A model generated the notes under the pieces. The model ran no database searches. It saw nothing but the letters and a program-made list of their open reading frames with translations, and had not been told where the DNA came from. From Streptomyces chryseus (lineage in GTDB: Bacteria; Actinomycetota; Actinomycetes; Streptomycetales; Streptomycetaceae): a stretch of DNA of 64,000 nt. Shown piece after piece: positions 16,193-25,567 of the stretch. Position numbers and translations under genes: made by a program. The stretch is from NCBI RefSeq assembly GCF_014650755.1, contig NZ_BMVO01000022.1, forward strand, positions 1 through 64,000, read 5' to 3'. Numbering within the stretch: the first letter of the stretch is position 1; every line of letters begins with the position of its first letter.

Positions 16193-17176
16193 TCAGTGAT
16201 CCTGATCCAGAATGCCGGACTGCGCGATGAGGTAGCCCAGTTGGGCGCGGCTTCCGCTGCCGAGGGTGGCGGCGAGCTTGGCGATGTGCGCGCGGGCGGT
16301 CCGTACGTTCATCCCGAGCCGCCGGGCGATGGCCTCGTCGACGTACCCCTCGACGAGCAGCTTGGCGATCGAACGCTGGACGCCGGATATGCCGTCGGGG
16401 GTGTGGTCGTAGGAGACCCGCTCCTGGAGGGGGACGCCGCGTTGCCAGAACTGCTCGAAGACGGCGGCGAGGTACTCCACCAGGCCGGGGTGGCGCAGTT
16501 CCAGGGCCACTTGGCGGTCGTCGCGCGCGGGGATGAAGGCGACGGTGCGGTCGAAGATCATCAGCCGTTCGATGAGCTGTTCCAGGGTGCGGATCTCGAC
16601 CTTGCCCTCGGCCATGCGTTCCGCGTACGCGAGCGTGCCCTGGCTGTGCCGGACGGTGTGCTGGTAGAGGGTCCGCATGCTGATGCCGCGGTTGATGAGC
16701 GCCTGGCCCCGCTCCAGCGCCGAGTTGAGGGCGTGTTCGCTGCGGCCGCCGCCCGGCTGGACCGTGAGCACCTCGGTGTGGCACTCGGCCGTGGCGAGGT
16801 CTATGGCCGCGTTGATCCGGTTGATCCCTTCCAGCACGGTGATGGCGTGGGTGGTCGGCGGGTCCTGTGCGCTGATGGCCAGGAACGGCTCGAAAGAATC
16901 GGTAAGTTCAATGGAGAAGTGTCTGCGCTCGCGGATCTCGCGTTCGATCGGGTGAAGACGCTGTGCGAGTGCCGCGGACGGCGGAACCGGCCGCAGCCAG
17001 TTGGCGTCGTCCGGATCCGGGTGCAACAGGGCGAATTCCATCAGGCAAGGGGCCGGGGCCACCTCGGTACGGGCGATGCGTCCGGTGCGCAGAGCACTGG
17101 CGTAGAGACGCCTTCCCTCGTCACAAAAATCGGTGACGGCATGGGGATGTGTCTGATTTGAGTCACTTGCGGTCAT
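16193..17176 (-). CDS. LuxR-type regulator, paralogue 2
   Basis: A protein of 327 residues with the same architecture as its neighbour: an N-terminal helical region, a TrmB-like effector segment (LINRGISMRTLYQHTVRHS, IERLMIFDRTVAFIPARDD) and a C-terminal LuxR helix-turn-helix (IARRLGMNVRTARAHIAKLA). The start ATG follows GGGGGGTGGAG. It is transcribed divergently from the small-peptide gene at 17307, with about 130 bp between start codons, so it is the natural candidate regulator of that unit. No phosphoacceptor receiver domain is present, so this is not a two-component response regulator. Confidence 0.87.
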   Translation of the reverse strand: MTASDSNQTHPHAVTDFCDEGRRLYASALRTGRIARTEVAPAPCLMEFALLHPDPDDANWLRPVPPSAALAQRLHPIEREIRERRHFSIELTDSFEPFLAISAQDPPTTHAITVLEGINRINAAIDLATAECHTEVLTVQPGGGRSEHALNSALERGQALINRGISMRTLYQHTVRHSQGTLAYAERMAEGKVEIRTLEQLIERLMIFDRTVAFIPARDDRQVALELRHPGLVEYLAAVFEQFWQRGVPLQERVSYDHTPDGISGVQRSIAKLLVEGYVDEAIARRLGMNVRTARAHIAKLAATLGSGSRAQLGYLIAQSGILDQDH

Positions 17177-17306
17177 AACTCCACCCCCCAGGGTCCTGAA
17201 CGTGCAGGAACATGATGCATCGGCCCGGTGGTGTTGACGTGGCCGAATAGGCCATGGTCTTGGTGCGGGGAGAGAAGAAACCCTTCAAGTGAGGACGAAG
17301 CCGACC

Positions 17307-17492
17307 ATGTACAAGAGAATGCTTCGCTCGGTGCTTGCCACTGCCTTCGCAGCCGGGCTGGCCCTCGGCGCTGCAACGACCATGGACCTCGCCTGGGACA
17401 GTAAGCCTGCGGGCGGCGCCGTGGTCGGCGCGCAGTCCGATACGCCGCCAGACCTTGGCTGGGACAGCGCGCCGGCCAAGACAGACGCATGA
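17307..17492 (+). CDS. Small exported peptide with DLxWDS repeats
   Basis: A peptide of 61 residues that I do not recognise as a named family. The N-terminus is a Sec-type signal sequence (KR-rich start, hydrophobic core RSVLATAFAAGLALGAA). The remaining ~38 residues contain two copies of a motif, DLAWDS and DLGWDS, separated by a Gly/Ala/Gln-rich spacer, and end APAKTDA. The ATG at 17307 has GAGGA 11 nt upstream; a GTG at 17289 is in frame as an alternative. The stop codon overlaps the next start (ATGA), so the two genes are coupled. Repeated short motifs after a signal sequence suit a processed extracellular peptide; a signalling role is inference. Confidence 0.7.
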   Translation: MYKRMLRSVLATAFAAGLALGAATTMDLAWDSKPAGGAVVGAQSDTPPDLGWDSAPAKTDA

Positions 17493-17809
17493 CTGTTCCA
17501 CCGGACGACCGGACCTTCAGGCGTGAAATGGCCACTGCCTACCGATCGGGCTGGCACTTCATCGACCTCGTCACGGCCATTCCCCACCGTGGCGACTCGC
17601 TGATGGTCACCCTGTTCGGCGAGCCGATCCTGGTCGCGCGTGAAGAGGATGAGGACGTCCGTGCCTACCGGTGCCTGCGCAAGCCCCGTGGCGCCCCGCA
17701 ACCCGTTCGCTGTGCCGTGCGCTACGGCATGGTCTTCGTCAATCTCGACCAGCGTGACCATCAGCTGATCGAGCCGCAAACCAGCACCGCCACCCCCCGC
17801 AGCGCCTGA
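17489..17809 (+). CDS. Rieske-like protein lacking metal histidines
   Basis: A protein of 106 residues. The order of segments (SGWHFIDLVTAIP, GDSLMVTLFGEPILVAREED, VRAYRC, PRGAP, VRCAVRYGMVFVNLD) follows the N-terminal Rieske domain of ring-hydroxylating oxygenases. In that family the cluster ligands are CxHRG and CxxH. Here two Cys remain, but the His positions are occupied by Arg/Pro (RKPRGAP and CAVRYG), so a [2Fe-2S] cluster is not expected in the normal form. Its ATG overlaps the peptide gene stop. It may have been recruited to handle or modify the peptide, or be a non-catalytic binding protein; this is inference. Confidence 0.7.
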   Translation: MTVPPDDRTFRREMATAYRSGWHFIDLVTAIPHRGDSLMVTLFGEPILVAREEDEDVRAYRCLRKPRGAPQPVRCAVRYGMVFVNLDQRDHQLIEPQTSTATPRSA

Positions 17810-17850
17810 CGCGATTCCCCCGTCGTTCCAATCGCCCAGGCGCTCCCCCA

Positions 17851-17894
17851 CACAGCGGCGCCATCGTGGACCTGAACGCGATGGCGCCGCTGTG
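17851..17894. terminator. Bidirectional terminator hairpin
   Basis: Perfect 16-bp arms (17851-17866/17879-17894) with a 12-nt loop lie between the convergent Rieske-like gene and the PPOX-family gene. Confidence 0.85.
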
Positions 17895-17911
17895 CTGCGT
17901 CCGCTCGCTTC

Positions 17912-18331
17912 TCAGGCCGAGGCCGGGGCGCGGCCCATCGCCCGGTCCAGGGTGATCTGGATCAGGACCCGGTCCGGGTTGGGCGCGGGCGTGCGCCCGT
18001 ACCGCTCGGCGTAGCGGCGTACCGCATCCGCGATCGGTTCCGGGTCCGTGACGACGACCGCGCGCCCTTCGAGCGTCGCCCAGTGGCCGCCCTTCACCTG
18101 GCAGACGGCGACCCGCGCGCCCGCTTCCCCGGCGGCCAGTACGTTCGCCACCTTGGTGCTGCCCTTGTTGGTGATCACGCGGGCGATTCCCGCCTCCGGG
18201 TCGTACGTCACGCCCACCGGCACCACGTGCGGCGAGCCGTCCGGACGCAGGGTTGTCAGCGTGCACAGGTGGTACTCGCGCCAGAAGGCGAGGTAGTCCG
18301 GGCTCGGGCTGCGTACGTCGAAGTTGGCCAT
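17912..18331 (-). CDS. PPOX-class (flavin/F420-binding split-barrel) protein
   Basis: A protein of 139 residues with the split beta-barrel pattern of pyridoxamine-phosphate-oxidase-like proteins: LTTLRPDGSPHVVPVGVTYD, VITNKGSTKVANVL, VAVCQVKGGHWATLEG and a C-terminal VLIQITLDRAMG. Actinobacterial members commonly bind F420 or FMN, and the cofactor here cannot be fixed by eye. It is divergent from clpB; the HAIR element for clpB lies only 30 bp upstream of its start, so HspR could also affect it. Confidence 0.85.
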   Translation of the reverse strand: MANFDVRSPSPDYLAFWREYHLCTLTTLRPDGSPHVVPVGVTYDPEAGIARVITNKGSTKVANVLAAGEAGARVAVCQVKGGHWATLEGRAVVVTDPEPIADAVRRYAERYGRTPAPNPDRVLIQITLDRAMGRAPASA

Positions 18332-18360
18332 GACGGCAGCCTAGCCGCTGTCTTCCGCGC

Positions 18361-18381
18361 CTTGAGTGGAATAGACTCAAC
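18361..18381. promoter_or_regulatory. HAIR operator (HspR site) of clpB
   Basis: CTTGAGT (18361-18367), 7-bp spacer GGAATAG, ACTCAAC (18375-18381) differs from the HAIR consensus by one base. TTGAGT inside the left arm may be the -35 box. It is the third HAIR site of the window. Confidence 0.93.
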
Positions 18382-18447
18382 TTTGCGCATGCTGCATGTG
18401 TCAGAGATGGGCAGGGAAGTACCCACCCGCGAGGAGGAGAGAGCGCA

Positions 18448-21033
<2,586 letters not shown>

Positions 21034-21148
21034 GCGGTCCGGGAGCGGGTTCAGCGCAGGGCGAAGGACCCGCACCCGCTTTCGCGACTAGGGTCGATGT
21101 CAGGCAGCCACGCGAAGACCGCACACGCGAATCCCAGGAGTACTGAAA

Positions 21149-21685
21149 ATGTCTATCGACCCGTCCTCGATCCCGAACTTCGGGGGCCAGCCCGAACCGC
21201 AGCCCGGAGGGCCCGCCGGCCCCGTCGTCCCCGACCAGGACCTCGTCAAGCAGCTGCTGGAGCAGATGGAGCTGAAGTACGTCGTCGACGACGAGGGCGA
21301 CCTCGCCGCGCCGTGGGAGGAGTTCCGCACGTACTTCATGTTCCGTGGCGAGGACGACCAGCAGGTCTTCTCGGTACGGACCTTCTACGACCGGCCGCAC
21401 CAGATCGAGGAGAAGGTCCAGCTCCTCGAGCTGATCGACGACTGGAACCGCCGCACGCTGTGGCCCAAGGTCTACAGCCACACCCACGACGACGGCACCG
21501 TCCGTCTCATCGGTGAGGCGCAGATGCTGATCGGCACCGGAGTCAGCCTCGAGCACTTCGTGTCCTCGACGGTCGGCTGGGTCCGCGCCTCGATCGAGTT
21601 CGACAAGTGGCTCGTCGAGCAGCTCGGCCTGGAGAAGGACGTCGACTCCGCCGAGGGCGAGACCGACGGCGACGGCGAGGCCTGA
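21149..21685 (+). CDS. YbjN-domain protein (type III secretion chaperone-like fold)
   Basis: A protein of 178 residues. After a Pro/Gly-rich N-terminus the YbjN-type core runs from about residue 28 (LVKQLLEQMELKYVVDDEGD) to 165, with an alternating strand/helix pattern and the conserved LWPKVYSHTHDDGTVRLIGEAQM segment. The acidic C-terminus is unstructured. YbjN proteins resemble type III secretion chaperones; their target in actinomycetes is unknown. AGGAG lies 8 nt before the ATG. The gene is 115 bp after clpB, with a possible TAGGGT -10 box at about 21090. Confidence 0.85.
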   Translation: MSIDPSSIPNFGGQPEPQPGGPAGPVVPDQDLVKQLLEQMELKYVVDDEGDLAAPWEEFRTYFMFRGEDDQQVFSVRTFYDRPHQIEEKVQLLELIDDWNRRTLWPKVYSHTHDDGTVRLIGEAQMLIGTGVSLEHFVSSTVGWVRASIEFDKWLVEQLGLEKDVDSAEGETDGDGEA

Positions 21686-21695
21686 GCCCCGCCCG

Positions 21696-22877
21696 TCACA
21701 ACGGCACCGGGGCGATCGTCACCAGGTACGCCCCGTAGCCCAGCGACAGCCCGGTCAGGGCGGCGGTCACCACGACCGCGGTCCCCGGCCGGGCTTTCGC
21801 CATGGCGTGCGCGAGGGGCAGCAGGAGGGGGAAGGCGGGCAGGAGGAAGCGCGCCTTGGACTCGAAGAAGCCGGAGCCGCCGACGGTGATGAGCAGCAGT
21901 ACGGCCGTGTAGACGAGCAGCGGAAGCGGCGGGCGGTCCTCCAGGAGCAGCAGGGCGAACAGCACCAGCGCCACCGCGACGGTCACCATGACCACCGGGA
22001 ACGCCAGGACCTCGGCCCTCACCAGCAGGCGCCGTACGAAGTCGGGCGCCCCGGCGCCGAAGTCGAAGCGCGAGCCCCAGCCGTTCTGCACGGCGAGGTA
22101 CCCGCCCAGCGGATCGCCCCGCCGTACGCCCACCCACAGCACGAAGCCCGCCCAGCCGAGCGGCGCGATCCCCGCCCCGGCCCAGATCCGCCAGGACCCG
22201 CGGCCCCGGCGCCGCCACAGTTCGTACGCCGCCGCCGCGCCCACCGCGGCGGCGACCGCGATGCCGCTCGGCCGGGCCAGTCCGGCGAACGCGGCCAGGC
22301 CGCCGGCCCACAGCCACCGGCGGCCCAGGGCGGCGTACAGCGACCAGGCGGCCAGGGCGGTCATCACCGGCTCGGTGTACGCCATGGTCAGGACGACGGA
22401 GTGCGGCAGCACGCCCCACAGGACGACGAGCGCGGTGGCGGTGCGGCGGCCGTACAGCCGGTCGGCGACCAGGTGGATGCCGCAGGCGGCGGCCGCGGCG
22501 GCGCTCCAGGAGACGAGGAGCCCGGCCACCGCGCCGGTGAGCGGGAGGAGGGTGGTGAGCGCCGCGACGAGGCCGGGGTAGAGCGGGAAGAACGCCAGAT
22601 CGCTCTGGACGGCGCCGTCGGGGAAGGTGAGGGTGCGCTGTCCGTAACCGTGGGCGGCGATGCCCGTGTACCACCGGGCGTCCCAGGTGTCGCCGAGGCG
22701 GGCGAGCGGGTTCTCTCCGACGTACCAGGAGCACAGGGCCACGGTCAGGAGGCCGGCCAGCCGGGCGGCGGCGAACAGCGCGAGGGCGGGGGCCGCCCGG
22801 CGCAGGGCGCGCACCGCCGAGGACGCGGGCGCGCGGGTGCGCCGGACGGCGGCCCGCTCTGCGGTCTCGGCGGACAC
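21696..22877 (-). CDS. PIG-V-like integral membrane mannosyltransferase
   Basis: A protein of 393 residues with about ten membrane spans. The first extracytoplasmic loop carries the GT-C-type motif DTWDARWYTGIAAHGY, and DLAFFPLYPGLV follows, both characteristic of PIG-V-like polyprenyl-phosphate-dependent mannosyltransferases; AYTEPVM is another family motif. It probably transfers a mannosyl residue from a lipid donor to an extracytoplasmic acceptor, which I cannot identify. The GTG start is preceded by GGAGGTG. The stop faces the YbjN-like gene with only ~10 bp between them. Confidence 0.82.
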   Translation of the reverse strand: MSAETAERAAVRRTRAPASSAVRALRRAAPALALFAAARLAGLLTVALCSWYVGENPLARLGDTWDARWYTGIAAHGYGQRTLTFPDGAVQSDLAFFPLYPGLVAALTTLLPLTGAVAGLLVSWSAAAAAACGIHLVADRLYGRRTATALVVLWGVLPHSVVLTMAYTEPVMTALAAWSLYAALGRRWLWAGGLAAFAGLARPSGIAVAAAVGAAAAYELWRRRGRGSWRIWAGAGIAPLGWAGFVLWVGVRRGDPLGGYLAVQNGWGSRFDFGAGAPDFVRRLLVRAEVLAFPVVMVTVAVALVLFALLLLEDRPPLPLLVYTAVLLLITVGGSGFFESKARFLLPAFPLLLPLAHAMAKARPGTAVVVTAALTGLSLGYGAYLVTIAPVPL

Positions 22878-23029
22878 GGGCGAGCACCTCCGGACGCGAG
22901 TCGGTCACCCCGACCATGGGCGGCGCGCCGCCGCCCCGCCACCGCGCGTCGGCCGATCGGACCACGGCAGCCCGCGCGGCCCTCGGGCGCCCGGTGCCTC
23001 ACGCACCTGGAGGATCACGCGCCGTACGG

Positions 23030-24268
23030 TCACGCCCCTCCGGCCAGTGTCTTGAGGCGGGCCGTCGCGTCCTGGATCACCTCGGTCCTCTTGCAGAACG
23101 CGAAACGGACGAACGGGGCGCCCTGCTCGCGGTGGTCGTAGAAGACCGCGTTGGGAACGGCCACCACCCCGCACCGCTCCGGCAGCGCCCGGCAGAAGGC
23201 GAAACCGTCGCTCTCGCCCAGCGGGCGGATGTCCGTGGTGACGAAGTACGTTCCGGCCGGCCGGTAGACCTCGAAGCCCGCGTCGGCCAGCCCGGCGGAC
23301 AGCAGGTCCCGCTTGGCGCGCAGGTCGTCCCGCAGGGCGGTGAAGTACGCGGCGGGCAGGCGCAGGGCCTCGGCCACCGCGTACTGGAAGGGCCCGGCCG
23401 ACACGTACGTCAGGAACTGCTTCGCCCCGCGCACGGCCGCGACCAGGGCGGGGGACGCCGTGATCCAGCCGACCTTCCATCCGGTGAAGGAGAACGTCTT
23501 GCCCGCCGACGAGATCGTGACCGTGCGCTCCCGCATACCCGGGAAGGACGCGAGGGGGACGTGCTCGCCGTCGAAGACCAGGTGCTCGTACACCTCGTCG
23601 GTGACGACGAGCAGGTCCCGCTCGACCGCCAGCGCGGCGACGGCGGCCAGTTCCGCGCGGCTGAGGACGGTGCCGGTGGGGTTGTGCGGGCTGTTGAGGA
23701 GGATGAGGCGGGTGCGGGGGGTGACCGCGGCGCGGAGTTCGTCGAGATCGAGTACGTACCGGCCCTCGTGGGGCCGCAGTGTCACCGGTACGCGGGTGCC
23801 GCCCGCGAGCGCGATGCACGCGGCGTAGGAGTCGTAGTACGGCTCCAGGGCGACGACCTCGTCGCCGGGCTCCACCAGGGCGAGGAGGGACGCCGCGATC
23901 GCCTCGGTGGCGCCGGCGGTGACGAGGACCTCGGTGTCGGGGTCGAAGGACAGGCCGTAGCGGCCGAGCTGGTGGTCGGCGACGGCGGTGCGCAGCTCGG
24001 GGACGCCGGGGCCGGGTGGGTACTGGTTGCCGCGGCCGTCGCGCAGGGCGCGCACCGCCGCCTCCCTGACCTCCTCGGGGCCGTCGGTGTCGGGGAAGCC
24101 CTGGCCGAGGTTGATCGCGCCGGTCTTCTGGGCCAGCGCCGACATCTCCGCGAAGATCGTCGTCCCGAACTCCGCCAGCCTGCGGTTCAGGAGGGGGCGG
24201 GGGTGCGGGCGGGGGCCGGGGCCCGGGTTGTCGGCCCGGCCCGCGTCGTGCTCTGTCGGCGTCGTCAT
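23030..24268 (-). CDS. Class I/II PLP-dependent aminotransferase
   Basis: A protein of about 412 residues. Fold-type I features include INLGQGFPDTDGP at the N-terminus, NSPHNPTGTVLS, VTDEVYEHLVFDG, the Schiff-base Lys in SSAGKTFSFTGWKVGW and FVRFAFCKR near the end. The GQGFPDTDGP and SFTGWKVGW patterns are those of kynurenine/glutamine/methionine aminotransferases. A full kynurenine pathway lies 9 kb downstream, so kynurenine could be a substrate, but this is inference. The ATG at 24268 is preferred because AGGATGG lies about 9 nt upstream; 24277 is an alternative. Confidence 0.88.
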   Translation of the reverse strand: MTTPTEHDAGRADNPGPGPRPHPRPLLNRRLAEFGTTIFAEMSALAQKTGAINLGQGFPDTDGPEEVREAAVRALRDGRGNQYPPGPGVPELRTAVADHQLGRYGLSFDPDTEVLVTAGATEAIAASLLALVEPGDEVVALEPYYDSYAACIALAGGTRVPVTLRPHEGRYVLDLDELRAAVTPRTRLILLNSPHNPTGTVLSRAELAAVAALAVERDLLVVTDEVYEHLVFDGEHVPLASFPGMRERTVTISSAGKTFSFTGWKVGWITASPALVAAVRGAKQFLTYVSAGPFQYAVAEALRLPAAYFTALRDDLRAKRDLLSAGLADAGFEVYRPAGTYFVTTDIRPLGESDGFAFCRALPERCGVVAVPNAVFYDHREQGAPFVRFAFCKRTEVIQDATARLKTLAGGA

Positions 24269-24396
24269 GGCGGCCATCCTGGGCCGAAGCTCTGGAGTTG
24301 CTCAAGTCTGCTTTGACTTTTCCCGGCCGAGGGCATCCCCCAGGCACACAGGAAGCGAGCGCCTCGCTTCGGGGGAACGGAAGGACGGTGGGGGCC

Positions 24397-24609
24397 GTGG
24401 AGATCGTGATATTCGGCCTGGTGGTACTGGTGATCGTGTGGCTGACGGTGCTCGCGGGGAGCCGCGGCGGACGGCGGCCCCGCAAGCGCGGCGGCAGCTG
24501 GTGGGAGGGCGGTCACCACGGGTCGTCTGGCGGCGGTTCGTGCGGCGGCGGGTCCTCCTGTGGAGGAGGAGGCGGCGGCTGCGGCGGTGGAGGTGGCGGA
24601 GGCGACTGA
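24397..24609 (+). CDS. Small membrane protein with Gly/Cys-rich tail
   Basis: A protein of 70 residues: one N-terminal membrane span (EIVIFGLVVLVIVWLTVLAG), a basic stretch (RGGRRPRKRGG), then a tail made almost entirely of Gly and Ser with four Cys (SCGGGSSC and GGGGCGGG) ending in Asp. The N-out/N-in orientation is not certain, but the basic residues after the span suggest a cytoplasmic tail. GTG at 24388, with AAGGA close upstream, is an equally possible start. I do not recognise the family. It is divergent from the aminotransferase gene and is followed by two strong hairpins. Confidence 0.65.
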   Translation: MEIVIFGLVVLVIVWLTVLAGSRGGRRPRKRGGSWWEGGHHGSSGGGSCGGGSSCGGGGGGCGGGGGGGD

Positions 24610-24623
24610 CGCGCGGCCGGGCG

Positions 24624-24719
24624 CGGGCGGAGGCGACTGACACGGGGCAGTCGGCTCCGCCCGCACGCCGGCTACGACGGCCGTGCGAGGGCGCGTGGAG
24701 GCGCCTTCGCACGGCCGTC
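24624..24719. terminator. Two stacked terminator hairpins
   Basis: The first stem is 16 bp with one mismatch (24624-24639/24648-24663). The second is 19 bp with one G-T pair and a 6-nt loop (24676-24694/24701-24719). They follow the Gly/Cys-rich gene. Confidence 0.8.
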
Positions 24720-24997
24720 CCTCTGTCAGGTGTCGGGATCCTGCGTCCGGCGGGTTAACTCCCGTTGGACGCTTCGTTGTTGAACAGATGAACCGTCTGG
24801 CCCCCGGGGGGATGGAAACCACTGCAAGTTGGGTAAAAACGCTGTGAGCGCAGCGCACTTCATGATTCCCTCGCTGTCGAGACAACAGCCCTCGGACCTC
24901 ATGTGGACCCGAGCGGGCGGTCCCCGAACCTCCTCGTACCCCACCTTCCGGGTGACCCCGGTCCACCTTTCTCAACGCCTGTCTGCGGAGCCCACTC
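24720..24997 (+). other. Gene-free leader/promoter region of the DUF2617 gene
   Basis: This 278-bp stretch is noticeably less GC-rich than its surroundings around 24770-24850 (for example AAGTTGGGTAAAAACG) and ends with the start of the next gene. A short open frame begins near 24829 but has no family resemblance or codon bias. A promoter is likely here; I cannot place it exactly. Confidence 0.4.
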
Positions 24998-25516
24998 ATG
25001 CTCACGACTCTCAAGACTGCCTACACCGACACGCGCGCCGCCGATCTCGCCTGGGCGCTGGGCCGCGAGCCGCTGCCGGCCCTTGCCGTGCTCGACCTGC
25101 AACTCAGCGGCGCCACACTCCAGTTGAGGCTCCTCGGTGCCTCCCATCAAGTGCTTCTGGAGCAGGACGAAGGCTCCTGCTCCGAGACGGTCGCCTGCAT
25201 GCCGGGCAGCAGCACGCCGCTTCCGCTCGGGGTGGCCAAGAGACTCGGCGAATGGGAGTACGAATTCGCCGCGCGCGTGGAGACGCTCACCCAGGGCCAG
25301 TTCGCGGGGCGGGCGCAGGAGCTCCTCGCCCTGGTCGCCGACCACCCCAACAGCCTCGCGGGAACGTTTCCCGGCAGCCCCCACGCGTTCACCGCGATGC
25401 TGGCCCAGCGGCACGAGGGGCAGGTGCGGTGGCGTACGTGGCACGCGTACCCGCAGGAGGGGCAGTTGGTGGTGACGAGATCACGGGTGGGCGTGCGTAT
25501 GCCTGCCGCTCTCTAG
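24998..25516 (+). CDS. DUF2617 family protein
   Basis: A protein of 172 residues matching my memory of DUF2617 in actinomycetes (N-terminal YTDTRAADLAWALG, later CSETVACMPG and HAFTAMLAQ). No catalytic motif, membrane span or signal is visible. It probably forms a compact alpha/beta domain. Function unknown. It is followed after about 50 bp by the membrane-fused spermidine synthase-like gene; the pair is commonly adjacent in Streptomyces, which hints at linked function. Confidence 0.8.
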   Translation: MLTTLKTAYTDTRAADLAWALGREPLPALAVLDLQLSGATLQLRLLGASHQVLLEQDEGSCSETVACMPGSSTPLPLGVAKRLGEWEYEFAARVETLTQGQFAGRAQELLALVADHPNSLAGTFPGSPHAFTAMLAQRHEGQVRWRTWHAYPQEGQLVVTRSRVGVRMPAAL

Positions 25517-25557
25517 TCGCACCCGTGTGGGTGACGGGCGGTCAGTCCTTTGTGACG

Positions 25558-25563
25558 TAGCGT
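25558..25563 (+). promoter_or_regulatory. -10 box of leaderless transcript (spermidine synthase-like gene)
   Basis: TAGCGT starts 10 bp before the ATG at 25568 (13 bp before an in-frame GTG at 25571). No Shine-Dalgarno is present. Confidence 0.45.
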
Positions 25564-25567
25564 TCGC

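Noticed and set aside
12984..16784. One giant 1266-residue protein joining FN3 modules with upstream sequence
   Set aside because: The open frame runs through both LuxR genes out of frame. The signal peptide at 14981 marks the real start.
24829..25560. Possible gene starting MGKNAVSAAHF in front of the DUF2617 gene
   Set aside because: The frame overlaps DUF2617 in another phase and becomes Arg/Ala-rich; no codon bias or family match.
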